Positions 1 through 12,500 of a DNA stretch of 64,000 bases are shown piece after piece. Where the stretch lies: positions 28,648,501 to 28,712,500 of the forward strand of contig CM051518.1 in the NCBI GenBank assembly GCA_028015205.1. Reading direction: 5' to 3'. Source of the stretch: Mytilisepta virgata. Its lineage: Eukaryota; Mollusca; Bivalvia; Mytilida; Mytilidae. The position numbers and the translations under genes are program-made. The stretch's first letter is position 1. Every line of letters starts with the position of its first letter. A model generated the notes under the pieces. That model saw nothing but the letters and a program-made list of their open reading frames with translations, ran no database searches and was not told where the DNA came from.

Positions 1-3000
1 GTCCAATTAATAAATACAATTATTAAAGGAACAATTCTCATAACTATAGAGCGATTACTGCATGGGCCTTAATTGTTTTCTTTTATTCCTTTAATTTTTT
101 CCCCGAATATTATATACCAATATGTAGGAAAATAAATATGTTGTTGTAAGTATTTGATCTTAAATGAATCATACAAATACATATAAGTCATTTTCATATT
201 TTTCACTATTTGTTCAAAGTCCCCAAGAATGACACAGCAAGAACTTCCATGGATGAAATGAAGTGTAAAATTGTTTTCTTGTACATTACTACCAAAGTAA
301 TTTTCGAGTTAGTTTTAAAACATACTACTCGCATAATATATATATGAAAGAAAAATTATATACTTTTAATGTGTCATTATTTTATTTTTCATATATATCA
401 TATATCCGTTATAACTTTTAAAAATTAAATTTATGTCATGATGTATAAAAACACATATCACTTCAAAATCATTTTAGTGCCTTGGACAATAAGGATAGTG
501 TCTAGATTATAGTTTTTTTGTGTAAAACCAATATTATAAATAAAGCATTCCATGATACCAATATGTATCCACTTGATTTTTAAGTCTCGTCAGCACTTTC
601 TAAAGATCAGAATGTAAACAGTAACCTAAGCAGGAACACCACTAAAAATGTACACAAATACAATCTTAGAGATATGAAAACCTAATAATACTAAAAGCTG
701 TATTGTGTATTTGTTATACAAAGTAAAGGCAACAAATACCAAATAGATATTCGAAGGAGGGCAAAATCGAAAACAACTGACAAACTCCCGAGAACAACGA
801 AGACAAGACTAAACCAATACAAACACTACACTTAAAAAATAAAAACATATGAACAACATGGACCCTACCATAAAAAACAGGGGTAGACGCAGGTTCTCCG
901 GAAGAGTCAACAGTCTCTGTTTAAACTTCTCTATTTAAACTCAATCATCAAAAGATGACAGCATTCAGAAACGACAGCTAACCCTGCACTCCCCACATGT
1001 TGCAAATAGCACATGCAGTAGTATTGTACAAATCAACTTTCAGTCTGTTTCTGACTCTCTAAGGCTCTTTTCAGAGAGGATCTGGGTCATAAGTGTTTTA
1101 CTATCGATAACCTTTCTAAAAATATATTACATTACTTTCCTCAAGTTTTATATCGGGTCTCTTTTGAACCCTCTTTCCATTATAACCAGTATCTTGATTT
1201 GAACCAGCCAGAGTCTTAGAACAACCCAGTGCTTTTCCAATGATCAGTGTAGTAATGCTTAATTCTGACATTGCTGAATTTAATTCCTTTAAAATCGAAA
1301 TCGTGGCACTTTGACAACTGTGGGCTACAAATTTAAATCATTACAATTCAAAGAGTTTACGTTATCGAGAAAATAATATATCATTCTGTTTTAAGAATCT
1401 GGTTTTTATTTTTAATTTGACCCGATTTTTTAAATCAAAATTCCAAGGCCACGTTGCATATATGTGTCGATTGAACGACAGCACTGGGCAAAATAAAGTA
1501 CATTCAACGAAAATTGAAGAGGAGTTTGGATCAAAAGCTTAAATTCACAACTTGCAGTACAAAATTCGAGCACTAATCGTCGCAAATTTTGCAAAACCAA
1601 ATTAATCTTTCTTGTAAATCAACATTCAGTGCGTAACAATACGGTTTAGAAATAAAATGCTTTAAATGAAAGGACACTTATTCACGTTTTTTTGTCCTTG
1701 ATTCCGAGGGGGATCATATAGACCCATTATTTTTTATATCGGAGCTCTAAAACCTACATACAACCAATTACAACACCTTACAGAAACAAAAATCCGAAAA
1801 TGAAAAAATGAAAGAGGAGTTGATGTCACAAGACAGAAACTGCACGTAGTTTTTCTTCGAAAGTGTAGGGATAAAAATACTCCATAAATTATATTAACTA
1901 AGAAAGTTTAAAAAAAAATGCTCAATGCTAAAATTACATGCAATAAACTTAAAAGGAGAAAATTTTCGGTACCAACCTTCAGAAGTACTCTCATAAATAC
2001 AGAAGTACGGGAAAAAATTACCAACCCTCCGCTCTAGAAACATTGTCACTAAATTTAATTTGCCTTAACAAGACGCCCAAAATAAAATTATAAACTTGTT
2101 GAAAACTAAGAGATTTGTTTTGCTTGCATAGGTCTGTGCTTTACAGTTCTGTTTTGTTTCATTTTAATCTCCTGTAAACAATTTTTGGCTTTTGATTTAT
2201 TTTTACCTTTAATTTTTTTTAAATGTAAAAATTCAACAGTCATCATAACTGGTATCATAGAATGTGTACGAACCTCAATTTTACAACACATGCATATAAA
2301 AAAATGTTTCAATATCAGATATCAAGAAATATTCTTTTAAAATATGTAAAGAAACATAAATACGTAGCACAATGTTCACTAGATATAGATATTGACTATG
2401 AAAATCGCCATATGTTTCCAAGCACTGAAATATCCAAATGTATTAGAAAGATTAAATCATTTCATTTTTTAAACATTTTCACAATTAATATTTTCATACA
2501 CATATCACATCTGAATGATATTCTATAGTCCTCTTCTTTTAGTAAATAGTAAATGATAAAAGTTGTATACTTATGTATATGTATACCTGTAAAGTAACCA
2601 CCTGTGATCTCCACAGGCATATCAAATTCCAATGGAAATTATAATAGGGGGTATCGGCTATTGTTCTAAACCAAAACATTATTATATTATATACCTTTCT
2701 GTTGGTATAATATAATTTAAAAAAAAGAAAAACAAAAGAATGCATACCTAATTATTGTGTTTCTTTGTGTGTAATTGAAACAAGGACCTCCGCTAAGTGA
2801 GAATACGGCAACCAGTGCTTTTGTTTAGATCGACTCTTATGCTGTCATCTCTTGGGGTTCTAATTAAATAAAAGCAATTCAAACAAGGACTTCCACTAAA
2901 GTGAGAACATGGCAAAAAGTGCCGTTTTGTTTAGATCTAGCATGATGCTGTCGTCTTTGAAGTTTCTAATTAAATAAAACCCATGAAACAATGCAGTAAT

Positions 3001-3945
3001 CAAACGAAGAACGCTTAAGGATGCTCGCAGGTCATGTTTTGGTCTTTTTGTCAGATTTTCGGAATCCTCGGGTTTTATCCATTTCTTAAACATGAAATTT
3101 TTTGTCCATGAACCCCAACTTTTTCTTTTATATTTCAATCATATATACCTTAAAATGGTATTTGACAAAATTTTATGAAATCCTTTTTATTTTTTCATAC
3201 ATCTTTAAGAGACTGAAGTTGTCAATGCAAAGATAATGAAAAATCCAGAGAAAACCCATTTCCTGCAAATTTTCAAGGCCTTACAGCTCTAAAATGACCA
3301 CATGAACCTATATTTTTTTCTTGCTTATATATTTACTATTCATATGTTCTCTCAAACTAAATCAACTATTTCAAATCCTATTTATTTCCTATTAGAGACC
3401 AGCGATCATCCTTAAGTTGCTATTTCATCTAGAAATACAAAGATACAGAGTATTACTCAATGAAAAGCCAAAATCTCTCGGCATGCATTAAGATCAGGTG
3501 CTAGTTGCCATTATCTATAACCAGTATATATGGTTCATGGAATTCTTTCAGAATTAAAGCAAAAAGTCAGTTGATTATGCAATATCAACGGAAGAAGTGC
3601 TGTTTAAGGACAGCAATCGTGCGACTACCAATATACATATAATAATTATGTATTGCAATGTCATAGCACATTCTTGTTAAAAAATATTTAACCCAATACT
3701 TAAAGTAAATCTATGTGAAAGAAATAAAATTTACAGTTTCTCCAGAGAAATTTTATCTCAACTTCAAAAAGAAAAACACGAAGAAAGACAATATATACAT
3801 TTTTTCTAGATTAGGTTACTTTTTAAATTTAAGAATATTTTTATTTATACTCCTGCAGACACAATAATGTATACATAAAAACAACAACAATTATAATTAT
3901 AGAAAACCCGAAATATCAAATTTCTCACCTCAGGCAATAGATGGA
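1..3945. other. AT-rich intergenic region, no gene seen
   Basis: No exon-like reading frame with recognisable protein similarity is visible on either strand. The stretch is AT-rich with scattered short homopolymer runs. Its only clear internal structure is the diverged tandem duplication at about 2777-2982, listed separately. It ends at the promoter region of the first Rho-like gene. Confidence 0.6.
2777..2982. repeat. Diverged two-copy tandem repeat (about 105 bp)
   Basis: Two adjacent copies share, in order, an AACAAGGAC start, AGTGAGAA, AGTGC, TTTTGTTTAGATC, ATGCTGTC and TTCTAATTAAATAAAA. The first copy runs to about 2873 and the second starts at about 2877. The copies differ by many substitutions and small indels, so the duplication is old. 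No coding potential is obvious. Confidence 0.6.
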
Positions 3946-3959
3946 AAACTCCAGGGGGT
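3946..3959 (+). promoter_or_regulatory. Upstream motif shared with second Rho-like gene
   Basis: The 14-mer AAACTCCAGGGGGT lies 189 bp before the ATG at 4148. The identical 14-mer lies at 7068-7081, 167 bp before the ATG at 7248. Surrounding sequence is otherwise not obviously alike. It could be a regulatory element kept after gene duplication. The preceding GGAAAACTCC resembles a reverse NF-kappaB site, but that reading is speculative. Confidence 0.4.
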
Positions 3960-4061
3960 AAATATGATCATGCCAATATGACAATTTAAAACAATAGAAA
4001 TTTCACTTTGTAGTGGTTCCTTTTATAACAATGAAATAACCCAAGCGATCAACTCAAGATC

Positions 4062-4069
4062 TATAAAAG
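4062..4069 (+). promoter_or_regulatory. TATA box of first Rho-like gene
   Basis: TATAAAAG lies about 80 bp upstream of the ATG at 4148. About 20 bp downstream is TGACATAACATT (4089-4100), nearly matching TGTCATAACATT (34252-34263) in the last Rho-like gene. That may mark the transcription start region. Confidence 0.5.
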
Positions 4070-4147
4070 GACAAATACTCTCGAGTTCTGACATAACATT
4101 TTTATACTCGCTATAAAACGTTCAAGCCTTAACAAAAGCTCTTCAAG

Positions 4148-4911
4148 ATGGTTTGCTACCAGAATACAGTTTCTTGTGCTATTGTTGGTGATGGAATGGT
4201 TGGGAAGACATGTCTAGCCAAAAGATTTGCTGGCAACCAGTTCTCTGATGACTATGTAGCTACAGTAACAGAGAAATCATCTGGATCTGTCTCTGCCTAT
4301 GGTGATAAATACAACGTACATATTCATGAGGTAAATATCTTTTACACCTTCTTAATGAAAATATCTTATGATTAATGAATTAAAAATATTATTATTATTT
4401 TATTATTATTTTTATTATAATTATATTGGATAACTGGATAATGCTGTTTTAAATAAAAGGTATGTAATTTGATTTTATTATTATTCCTTTGTCAAAACTG
4501 GACTATTTTACTTATGAAACTTTAATTTTATCATTTCAGAATGAAGAACAAAAAACAAGAAGGCAATCGATAACTGATGCTGACGTCATTGTCGTCTGCT
4601 ACAGTGCTACTGATAGAGAATCATTCGAGAATGTCAAAACTTGCTGGATTCCTGAAGTTAGAAAATTTAACAAGAAGAAACCCATTGTGTTAGTGGCAAC
4701 ACAGAGTGACATTCGTGACGAAAATAATAGCGATCATGTGTCTGACACTGAGGGACAAAATTTAATGAAACTGATAAATGCTGACTATTATAACAAATGT
4801 TCTGCTGCTACAAATGATGGCGTCAAGAATGTTTTTGAAAGTGTTGTTCTGGCTTCAGTTAGATACCGGAAGAAGAAAACCAGCGTACTGAAACGTGTTT
4901 TCAACCGCTGA
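4148..4911 (+). CDS. Rho-family small GTPase lacking the G3 motif
   Basis: Two exons, 4148-4330 and 4540-4911, are joined in phase 0 (GAG|gtaaat ... cag|AAT) to give 184 residues. G1 is GDGMVGKT (residues 14-21), the switch I threonine is in YVATV (T39), G4 is TQSD (115-118, as in Cdc42), and G5 is CSA (148-150). The region between sheets beta2 and beta3 lacks DxxGQ: exon 1 is four codons shorter than in the paralogues and ends HIHE, so the catalytic glutamine and DxxG loop are gone while the splice donor is intact. The C-terminus (VLKRVFNR) has no CAAX box, so prenylation is unlikely. The start Met directly precedes the conserved N-terminus. AATAAA lies at 5250-5255. It is probably a nucleotide-binding but hydrolysis-defective Rho-like protein; exact subfamily not recognised. 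Confidence 0.85.
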
Positions 4912-4919
4912 ACATGAAC

Positions 4920-4939
4920 TTATCTCTGCCCGGAGATAA
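4920..4939 (+). promoter_or_regulatory. Stem-loop just after stop codon
   Basis: TTATCTC (4920-4926) and GAGATAA (4933-4939) form a perfect 7-bp stem with a 6-nt loop, starting 8 nt after the stop codon. A matching 7-bp/6-nt stem-loop sits 9 nt after the stop of the neighbouring paralogue (8036-8055). It could be a 3' UTR element, or simple homology left from duplication. Confidence 0.45.
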
Positions 4940-5280
4940 ATTAATATTACAAAAAATGCAGTATTGTCAATATATACAGTCTGCAGATAAAAGAATTCCA
5001 TGAGAAGTGGGAATGTACCGAATGTACCACCGGTGTTCATTTGCGAAATTATGATAAGGACTAGACTGTAAACCGAAGACTTGTTAACAATTTAACAAAC
5101 ATTAGCTTTATGACAATTGAATGAAATGTTTTCCGTAGAGCTTGTTAGTAAAGAGAAATACCAAAAAATGCTTAGTGATGATTGTACGTTTAGTTGAAAG
5201 TGACAATAACTATAACAAATCTTTGTATCAAATAATAATGAACTTGTAAAATAAAGAGAAAAAAATTAAAATTCGTATAT

Positions 5281-5970
5281 TCGTTGTTTGCCTTCCCATC
5301 AAAATGTTAGCATATCATGTACATGATGCAGTGTTCACTGAAAAAAAAAATATATTATATGCTACTCTGAATGGTAAACAATTGTACAAAAAGCTGACGC
5401 AACATTATCACATAAATACAGTAACAATTTGATAGACCAATGCACATTTCAAAAATGTATTTCTTTTTAGTAGCGCTCAAGATAAACTTTTTTAAAATGA
5501 AAAACAATTCTAAAATTTAAACCCAGCTAATCAAATCATGTCTACAAATCACATATGTTTTATGCAATTGGTATCATAGAGCGTATACGTCTACAAAGTA
5601 TTGCATTCAACAGATCTTGTGCTTAAGTTCACCACTTTAGTCGCTGTCGTCTGATGTATATATGTTTTTTTTTTAATTTTAGGTCTTTTTAATTGTGCCT
5701 GGACTAAAACATTTTGAGTTGTTGTTTCGACTTTACAAATCTGTGTCTTGGGTTCTGCGGGTGAAATAAAATTTGTAGAAAATAAACATATACCGTGTAT
5801 CGAATTAGTTATCGTAGACTATTTAGCAATAAACTGAAATGTTTCAGAGGAAAATTACACCAATACAAAGCACTGGTCAATGGGACGTTCAGTTCATTAA
5901 CAGCAACTTTGATAACATTAAACTTTTTTATTTATAGTGGATTGGGAAACAAGTTATGCCAACTTATACT
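5281..5970. other. Intergenic, no gene seen
   Basis: AT-rich DNA between the poly(A) signal of the first Rho-like gene and the SINE. No supported coding or RNA feature was seen. Confidence 0.5.
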
Positions 5971-5974
5971 AATC

Positions 5975-6262
5975 CCTCTCCACTTAGCGGGTGCGAGAGC
6001 GGCCCCCTGTAGCGGCTTTTTAGCCTACTCTTTTTCGACATCTACATAGGAGTCTTTAGCGTGCTAGGGGTGTTGCTCTCCCTTAACACGGAACAGTCAT
6101 TTTTCGTCCCATTTACTAGCATCATTTATCGAGACCATCCTCGCAAATGGTGTCGATAGGGCGTCGCAAATTTGATCCCTGAAATTTTCATCCCGAACGG
6201 AAATCGAACCAAGGACCTCTGGCTTCGTAGTCCGATGCGCTAACCACTACACCACGGCGCCC
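5975..6262 (-). mobile_element. tRNA-derived SINE
   Basis: Read on the minus strand, the element opens with a tRNA-like head (6262 downward). It has an A box (TGGTGTAGTGG followed by TTAGCGC) and a B box (GGTTCGATTTCC), the two internal RNA polymerase III promoter boxes. The anticodon arm is mispaired, so this is not a working tRNA. The tRNA-unrelated body continues to about 5975 and contains TAGCACGCTAAAGACTC, similar to a motif near 36200. The exact 3' end and target duplication are not resolved. Confidence 0.7.
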
Positions 6263-7067
6263 TGATAACATTAACAGATTTATAGATAGTAAAGCTAATA
6301 AAATTCAAACCGGAAACTGGTCGAGCAAACCAATGCTTTCGGGGTTATTAAATAAATTAGTATTATTAAATAAATTTATAAAACCATACCAGTGGCACAA
6401 TTAGCTACTGGGCTAGTTAGACGAAACACATAAGAATACTTGTATGGCCTACTGTGTTTCACTTAAGTCGGATATAAATAATACAAATAAAGCATGAAAA
6501 TGAAAGAAAAAAAGGCTGACTTAGTTGTAGAAAGTGAAATATAAAAAATATTTTTGACTGAAACAGATACATAATATTAGGCTGCAAAAATGTTTCTACT
6601 TTTCAATGAGATATATCATATGAAAAAACAATGTTATTCGCCTAAATCGTTTCCTTAGACAGTTGATGAACTCGTTCGATTGTTTAAAACAATCATAAGA
6701 TGTTATATTAGTGACGGATATCCACTTTGTAACTAAATTATATGTAAAATGCAGGGCACATTTTTTGGCAGACTAAGTTATGATTTATATATGTAGTGAT
6801 GAGTAACATAAAAAAAATCCTTTGAATAAACCAAGCAGTTTTAAAGTTATACTGGTTTCGTAGTAACCTTTTTAAACTTAAAAATAATGTTATAAAATTG
6901 AATGGTGCTATTTATGGAACTTGATGGAAATTGCGTACACGGAATGGGCGAAAAATTTTGGAACGTATAAACAAAATATTTCCAACGTACGAAATAGCCT
7001 CCGATAATTAAACACCAGGGTGTATTGATTTTCACACCCCATGCAAGTAGCAAGACATTACGGCTAG
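6263..7067. other. Intergenic, no gene seen
   Basis: AT-rich spacer between the SINE and the upstream motif of the second Rho-like gene. No supported feature was seen. Confidence 0.5.
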
Positions 7068-7081
7068 AAACTCCAGGGGGT
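7068..7081 (+). promoter_or_regulatory. Upstream motif shared with first Rho-like gene
   Basis: This is the same 14-mer as at 3946-3959, here 167 bp upstream of the ATG. It is the best-conserved non-coding match between the two gene promoters. Function is unknown. Confidence 0.4.
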
Positions 7082-7247
7082 TTATTTAATACAATACAGT
7101 GTGACAAGATAAAACAATACACGAATAATGTGAATTCACTTAGCAGGAGATTTTATATTAACAATGGTGTCAACCAACCAAAATAAGGGTTTTAAAATCA
7201 GCTGATCATATGTATATACTCGCCAATGAACACTTAACGCTGTAAAG

Positions 7248-8026
7248 ATGGTTTGCTTGAGGAACTGTGTAACATGTACAATTGTTGGTGATGGAATGAT
7301 AGGGAAAACCTGTATGGCTCAAGCATTTGTTTGTAAACCGTTTTCCGACCATTATATAGCAACTGTTACCGAAACCTACACTGGATCCGTCTCAGCTTAT
7401 GGGGATCAGTATAATGTTAAAATCAAAGGCACAAACGGACAGGTAAAAATCTTTGTGTGAATAAATGTTGATTTATGATGCGTATTTATCACATGTAGCA
7501 ATATCTGAAGCTAAAAAGAAATGTTCATTATTTTACTTCACTGATATATCTTGTGTGCATATTTTTAAGGACCTACTACAAGTATGTCGTTTAAAGCTTT
7601 CCTTATTTTACTGGAGATTCGTATAAATTATACCTTTCTGACTTTACATTTTAGCACGAAGATGAGACTGCAAGATCACAAGGTATAATGGAGGCGGACG
7701 TCATTATAATCTGCTATAGTGCCATAGACAGAGTTTCTTACGATAATGTACGGTCTTTCTGGATAGACGAAGTCAGACGGTTTAATAAAAAGAAACCTGT
7801 TATATTGGTAGCTACACAGAGTGATATGCGCAGTGAAACTAACGCTGACCACATATCAGATGTAGAAGGACAAAATCTCACAAAGGTCATTAGTGCTGAA
7901 TACTATAACAAATGTTCCGCTGTTGCTAACACTGGAATGAAAAATGTTTTCGAAAGTGCAGTTTTAGCGTCTATTAAATACAGGAAAAAGAAAAGTAGTA
8001 TTTTCAAACGTTTTTTCGATCGCTGA
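7248..8026 (+). CDS. Rho-family small GTPase with altered G3 (GTNGQ)
   Basis: Exons 7248-7442 and 7655-8026 join in phase 0 (CAG|gtaaaa ... tag|CAC) to give 188 residues. G1 is GDGMIGKT, switch I is YIATV, G3 reads GTNGQ instead of DTAGQ (the Mg-coordinating Asp replaced by Gly), G4 is TQSD and G5 is CSA. The C-terminal tail (SSIFKRFFDR) is basic with interspersed aromatic residues and has no CAAX box. It is the closest relative of the gene at 4148-4911 by sequence, position and orientation, consistent with a local tandem duplication. AATAAA lies at 8349-8354. Loss of the DxxG Asp would be expected to impair GTP hydrolysis or Mg binding; that consequence is inferred. Confidence 0.87.
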
Positions 8027-8035
8027 CGGAGTTGT

Positions 8036-8055
8036 TTATCTCCTCCCTGGGATAA
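8036..8055 (+). promoter_or_regulatory. Stem-loop just after stop codon, paralogue of 4920-4939
   Basis: TTATCTC and GGGATAA pair as a 7-bp stem with one G-U, closing a 6-nt loop (CTCCCT), 9 nt after the stop codon. Relative to the copy at 4920-4939 the change keeps the stem while the loop sequence differs. Confidence 0.4.
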
Positions 8056-8355
8056 TAATGGAAAAAAGTTTTCTAGTTGTATCATAATGAACAACAAAGA
8101 CAAGATTCACGATGAACGGGTAGACCCAGTGAGGATAAGACAGAGTACTGGATATACCGGGAAAAGTTTGAACACATACTTAGGCAAATAAATGAGATGT
8201 TGTGAAATGATAATTATATGAAAACATTACTGTTGTAAATACGAGAGAAACCAATTTTAGAATATTAAAAAGTGGCAACAGACATGAACAAGTACTGGAG
8301 AACAGTGAACATTAATCAAGTTAATTTTTATTAATATTTATACTTATTAATAAAT

Positions 8356-9212
8356 AAACAATAAGTATTTAATCATTGTCTTGTTTCTTGCATACAATTA
8401 TGACCAGTTGTAACAAGATTGATACAGAGTAGCCAAGTGTCATCCGCCACTATTGCCAATACCAAAGGCATTATAGGAATACTATCTATAGTGTAAGTAA
8501 GAATATATTGGTACAACACGAATATCATGCCCCTAAATACTGTGTTGAACTACGTTTATTACTTGCGTTACTTACACCTTCAATAAAAATTTGGTTAGAA
8601 TACTTCCAGAAAGGTAGCATTGAGGGCGCTAACAAAATAAAAAATCCATCAATAAATGTAGAATTGAGAGTGCTAACTAAAAGTTGATAGGAAAATCTAA
8701 GTCAAGGGCAGTTACTCCCACAAAAATTAACATAGAGCGATTGTTTTTAAACTCGATCAAGGTATCGTTCACTATGTCTTTCCATATAATTTTGTTTAAA
8801 ATCCATCAATAAATGTAGAATTGTGCGATATTCGGATAAATGTCATGTGAGGAGGGTTCTTTTTTATCAATGAAGACTAATCGATGACCCCTAGATGATA
8901 TTAATCCTTTTTTAAAATTTTAAATTGAATGGGTTTTCTGTCTCAGAAAAAACATACTCCATATTTTCTCATTTTCTTATTTAATTGCCAACATGAAATT
9001 TTGTTGGATACAAAATAATGGAGTTATTACTAGAATTAACATAACAGACAAAAAGTGGCAGACCTCTTATTGAGAATAGGAAAATCTGATAACCAACATG
9101 TATTTTTAGTCTAGTGGATCGATGTGGTGTGGAAATGTTTTAAGGTACTTCAAAAACTTTAAGCAACTCTTTTTACTGGTATCAGAAAATATTTATTACC
9201 ACTGAGTTGATA
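8356..9212. other. Intergenic with a 25-bp direct repeat
   Basis: No gene is seen. The segment AAATCCATCAATAAATGTAG plus GAATTG-like continuation occurs twice, near 8642-8666 and 8798-8822. The remainder is AT-rich spacer. Confidence 0.5.
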
Positions 9213-9575
9213 CCGCTGCTGATGCACTACAGAGGGTATCACTATAGCACAGTCCATACCTCTGCTGGTGGACTAAAAGTGCCGGAGAGTATAACCAGCT
9301 CAGCTCCCAGTGTTTCGATACTGACCGGCGCGAAATTGACACTTAACATTTACTGTTTAGAAAATTTTGTGATAACTAAACAGTATCTCCCATCTTGCAT
9401 AGTTCTGTCCTTAGACAGTCTTGTCTTGACCTCTTTGGTCATTTTGGCATTTTGGAATTTAATTGCCTTTCAGTCTTTTGGTTTTATGTTTCTGCTTTAA
9501 ACATTTTAGGTCTTGAGCACAACTGATGAGTTGTAAATCGACGAAATGTGCTCATATTGCTATAAGGGAATTAAC
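9213..9575 (+). repeat. Diverged interspersed repeat
   Basis: The segment carries the layout of a dispersed bivalve repeat: a CTGCTGGTGGAC-like start, GGTATCAC blocks and a terminal block TTTTAGGTCTTGAGCACAAC then TGATGAGTTGTAAATCGACG. The terminal block recurs in degraded form on the minus strand near 33390-33442 and 30953-30992. The open frame across it looks fortuitous. I recognise the layout from mussel sequences, which is memory rather than a search. Confidence 0.5.
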
Positions 9576-12500
9576 TGCAGCTATGAAGCGTTGACATTTT
9601 TTGTCTTCAATTTACAGAACATTTAAAACTTACAATAACGGTTATTACCTTGAAAAGGGTGGTCATATTGTAAGTATCGAATAATAAAATGAAATGTTAA
9701 AATAAATTTATCATGCAACGACAGCTTTATGTTTTTTTTCAAAAGTGTACCTTAATTACTTGCATAAATATAAATAAAAGCTATAAAATCTATTATAATG
9801 CATGGACCTCTCAGATTAGGCAGTAATAATTTTATTTTTGTGGGGGAGGGAACAAAGATTCCTTATATGCAGGCTCAAATATATAGTGTGGCTTTGACTA
9901 TTTGTTTTGCTTTCTTATTTTTGTATGTTGTTGGTTTTACGATCTCAGTAATTTTTATCTTTCGTATGTTTATATCAGATTCAAAAACAGAAAATATATT
10001 TTATAATAGTGTCATTATTAAAATTAGACTTATATCGGTTAGCTTTTCGAAGTCATGACATATATGTATTGACTTTAGGGGTTAATGTAGAAAAAAAACA
10101 TATGTATATCTACACATTTTTACCTATAAATACATTTTTTTTTCTGCTATACTAAAAGTTACTACAATTATAGGTAAATGTTAATTTTAGCAACAATGTA
10201 AAATCTGCTAAGTCACGATACATGTACTACATAAAATATAAATCAACAGCTTTGGCATTGTAATTGATATTTTTATAGTTGACCAGTTATTGTTTTTTCC
10301 ATATTGCCCGTGTGGTAAATTACTGTATCACACGGTAGTATTAGACATAGAAAATCCCCTCGCCGGAAATATTATTTATTTATTATTTATACAATGCATA
10401 ACAAAATGTACAAGGACAATGAAGTAAGGCTATATTTATAGCAGGTCATAAAATATGAATAAGATGCTTTTATATATTGTCATGATCGTATACACATTGC
10501 TTTTTTTTAAATTTGTTACAATGATTTAAATATATACGCTTCATTAATCATATTTATCGTTAACATGGTGTACCACGAACCCCCCTTCCCCCCGCGTGCA
10601 CAAAAAAGTATTGCCTTTCTCGAGAAAAAAAATTACTATAAGGTTAAGAAATTGCCAAATTTTGTGCCATTTCAACCGAACTTGCAAGTGATAAGTAGTC
10701 GTTTTAAAAATGTATAAATGAAATTGTTTATGTCAGAAATGAGATACTCTTCCGAGTTAAACACAACATACTGTTGGCGGTACAAAGACAAGATTACGCA
10801 AAATAAAAAATAGTTCATCAATATTACAGTATTTAAAATCAAAGGTAGCATCGGTAAACCTATAATTGATTCAAATGGCTCGGCGGTAAAAAAAAAGAAA
10901 GACTTAAACAAAAGAATAAGGCAATCTAGGAAGGAATTTGCAGCCTTCTCGAAATACTGCCTCAACTGTGAACTGACTACATGTGAGATAACTTAGTTAT
11001 ACGGGGGTAATTCTAAGTTATTTACGGCCAGAGACATGTTATAAAGTTGTCATATTTATTTTTGGCACGTTTTAAACCTGGACTAAATTATTTTAGTATT
11101 AACCAGAATATAATGTCTGTAAGAATGGTTTATTTGGTTACTTTTTATATATTTGTATGCACTGTCATGTAAAAGTGTTTCTATCTATGGAATTCTAAAA
11201 TTTATTTTGATTGTATTTGTAATATGGAATTGAGGTCATTTATTTATAGAATTTCGTTTCAATTTGAATAGTTGAAAAGAATAAAATTAAAATATTTAGG
11301 GAACAACCATTTTATTTGGACAAGGATAGAGGTTGCAAAAAGCAGGCTCCAAATTTTGGTAAAAAAAAAAGGCAGTGTAAAAAAGTGGTAATGTATATCA
11401 ACTGGAATCAAACAGTGGTACATTTTGAAAAAGAAAAAGTTAGGTACTTGGGAGCAGAATATCTCGCAAAAATTCACTTCCTTACCCGACCCCCAATAAA
11501 AATAAATGAAAGACCTTTTTGGGGCGTAAACCAAAACATACTGACTTCTGGATATTTATTCTTTCCCCGTTTTTCATCATACTTTTAATAAATATTTACT
11601 ATAGTACAGATTCATGCGTTTACATGTAATATCGTATCCAGATACGATGACACCGAATACAAAAGTAAGATCAGTTTTTTTTATACCATTTAACTTAATT
11701 CGAAAAAGTATTTGTTATACCGTAATTATTATTAATAGACATAAAGGAAATTAACAACTTCGCATATTCCTCCGAGCTACAACAAAAAAGAGGACAAAAT
11801 TAAAATTACATATACAAAAGATAGTAAGACACAAGTTGGACTTTGTACATACACCAAACAGTAGTGGGGTATTTTTGAAAACAATACCCCCCCCCACGCA
11901 ATCCCCCTAATCTATTTCGACCCCGTAAAAACCTCAAAATCCAAAACAATATGATATCCATCAAAGCGACCACTAGCTGAAAAAAGAAGGGAGGATAGTT
12001 ATTAATTGTGTTAATTTCCATCAGGTAATTACACCTTCTTTCATTGTGGTGCGTGAAAAATCAAGACTGGTGTTATTTTTTATAACTCGCCGAACTGCAT
12101 GAGGTAAATAATCCAGGTTGAACCTGAGGCAAGTTTTTAATATTTCAAAGGCACTTTCATTAATCAAAACAAATTCATGGTAAATTAGTATATGATGTTT
12201 AAAGATTAAATATTAGTAACTGTGTCGGTATATTGAAACTAACAGATATAATAGTTGGATGCCAAGTTTTTATCCTTAAATGATATTATAATTTATTTTC
12301 AGATCTAAAATTAATTCAGTTATGATTGCCACACTATAATTAAATGTATGTAATTATCAAAGGTCACCATGAATTAAAAGGTTAATGAAATTAGTATGCT
12401 TCTGTAATTTATAAGAAACAATCTACTTTGGCGCCGCTATAAACAAAATGATGTCTAAATAAAATTAAAGTAAAGTCTGTCTCGTTCTATTTTTGTCTTT

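Noticed and set aside
3941..3959. NF-kappaB binding site controlling the first Rho-like gene
   Set aside because: GGAAAACTCC fits the degenerate consensus only loosely, and the paralogous position at 7065-7081 fits worse; kept only as a shared motif of unknown function.
6180..6262. Functional tRNA-Arg (ACG) gene on the minus strand
   Set aside because: A and B boxes are good, but the anticodon stem has mismatches and the sequence continues into a SINE body, so it is a SINE head.
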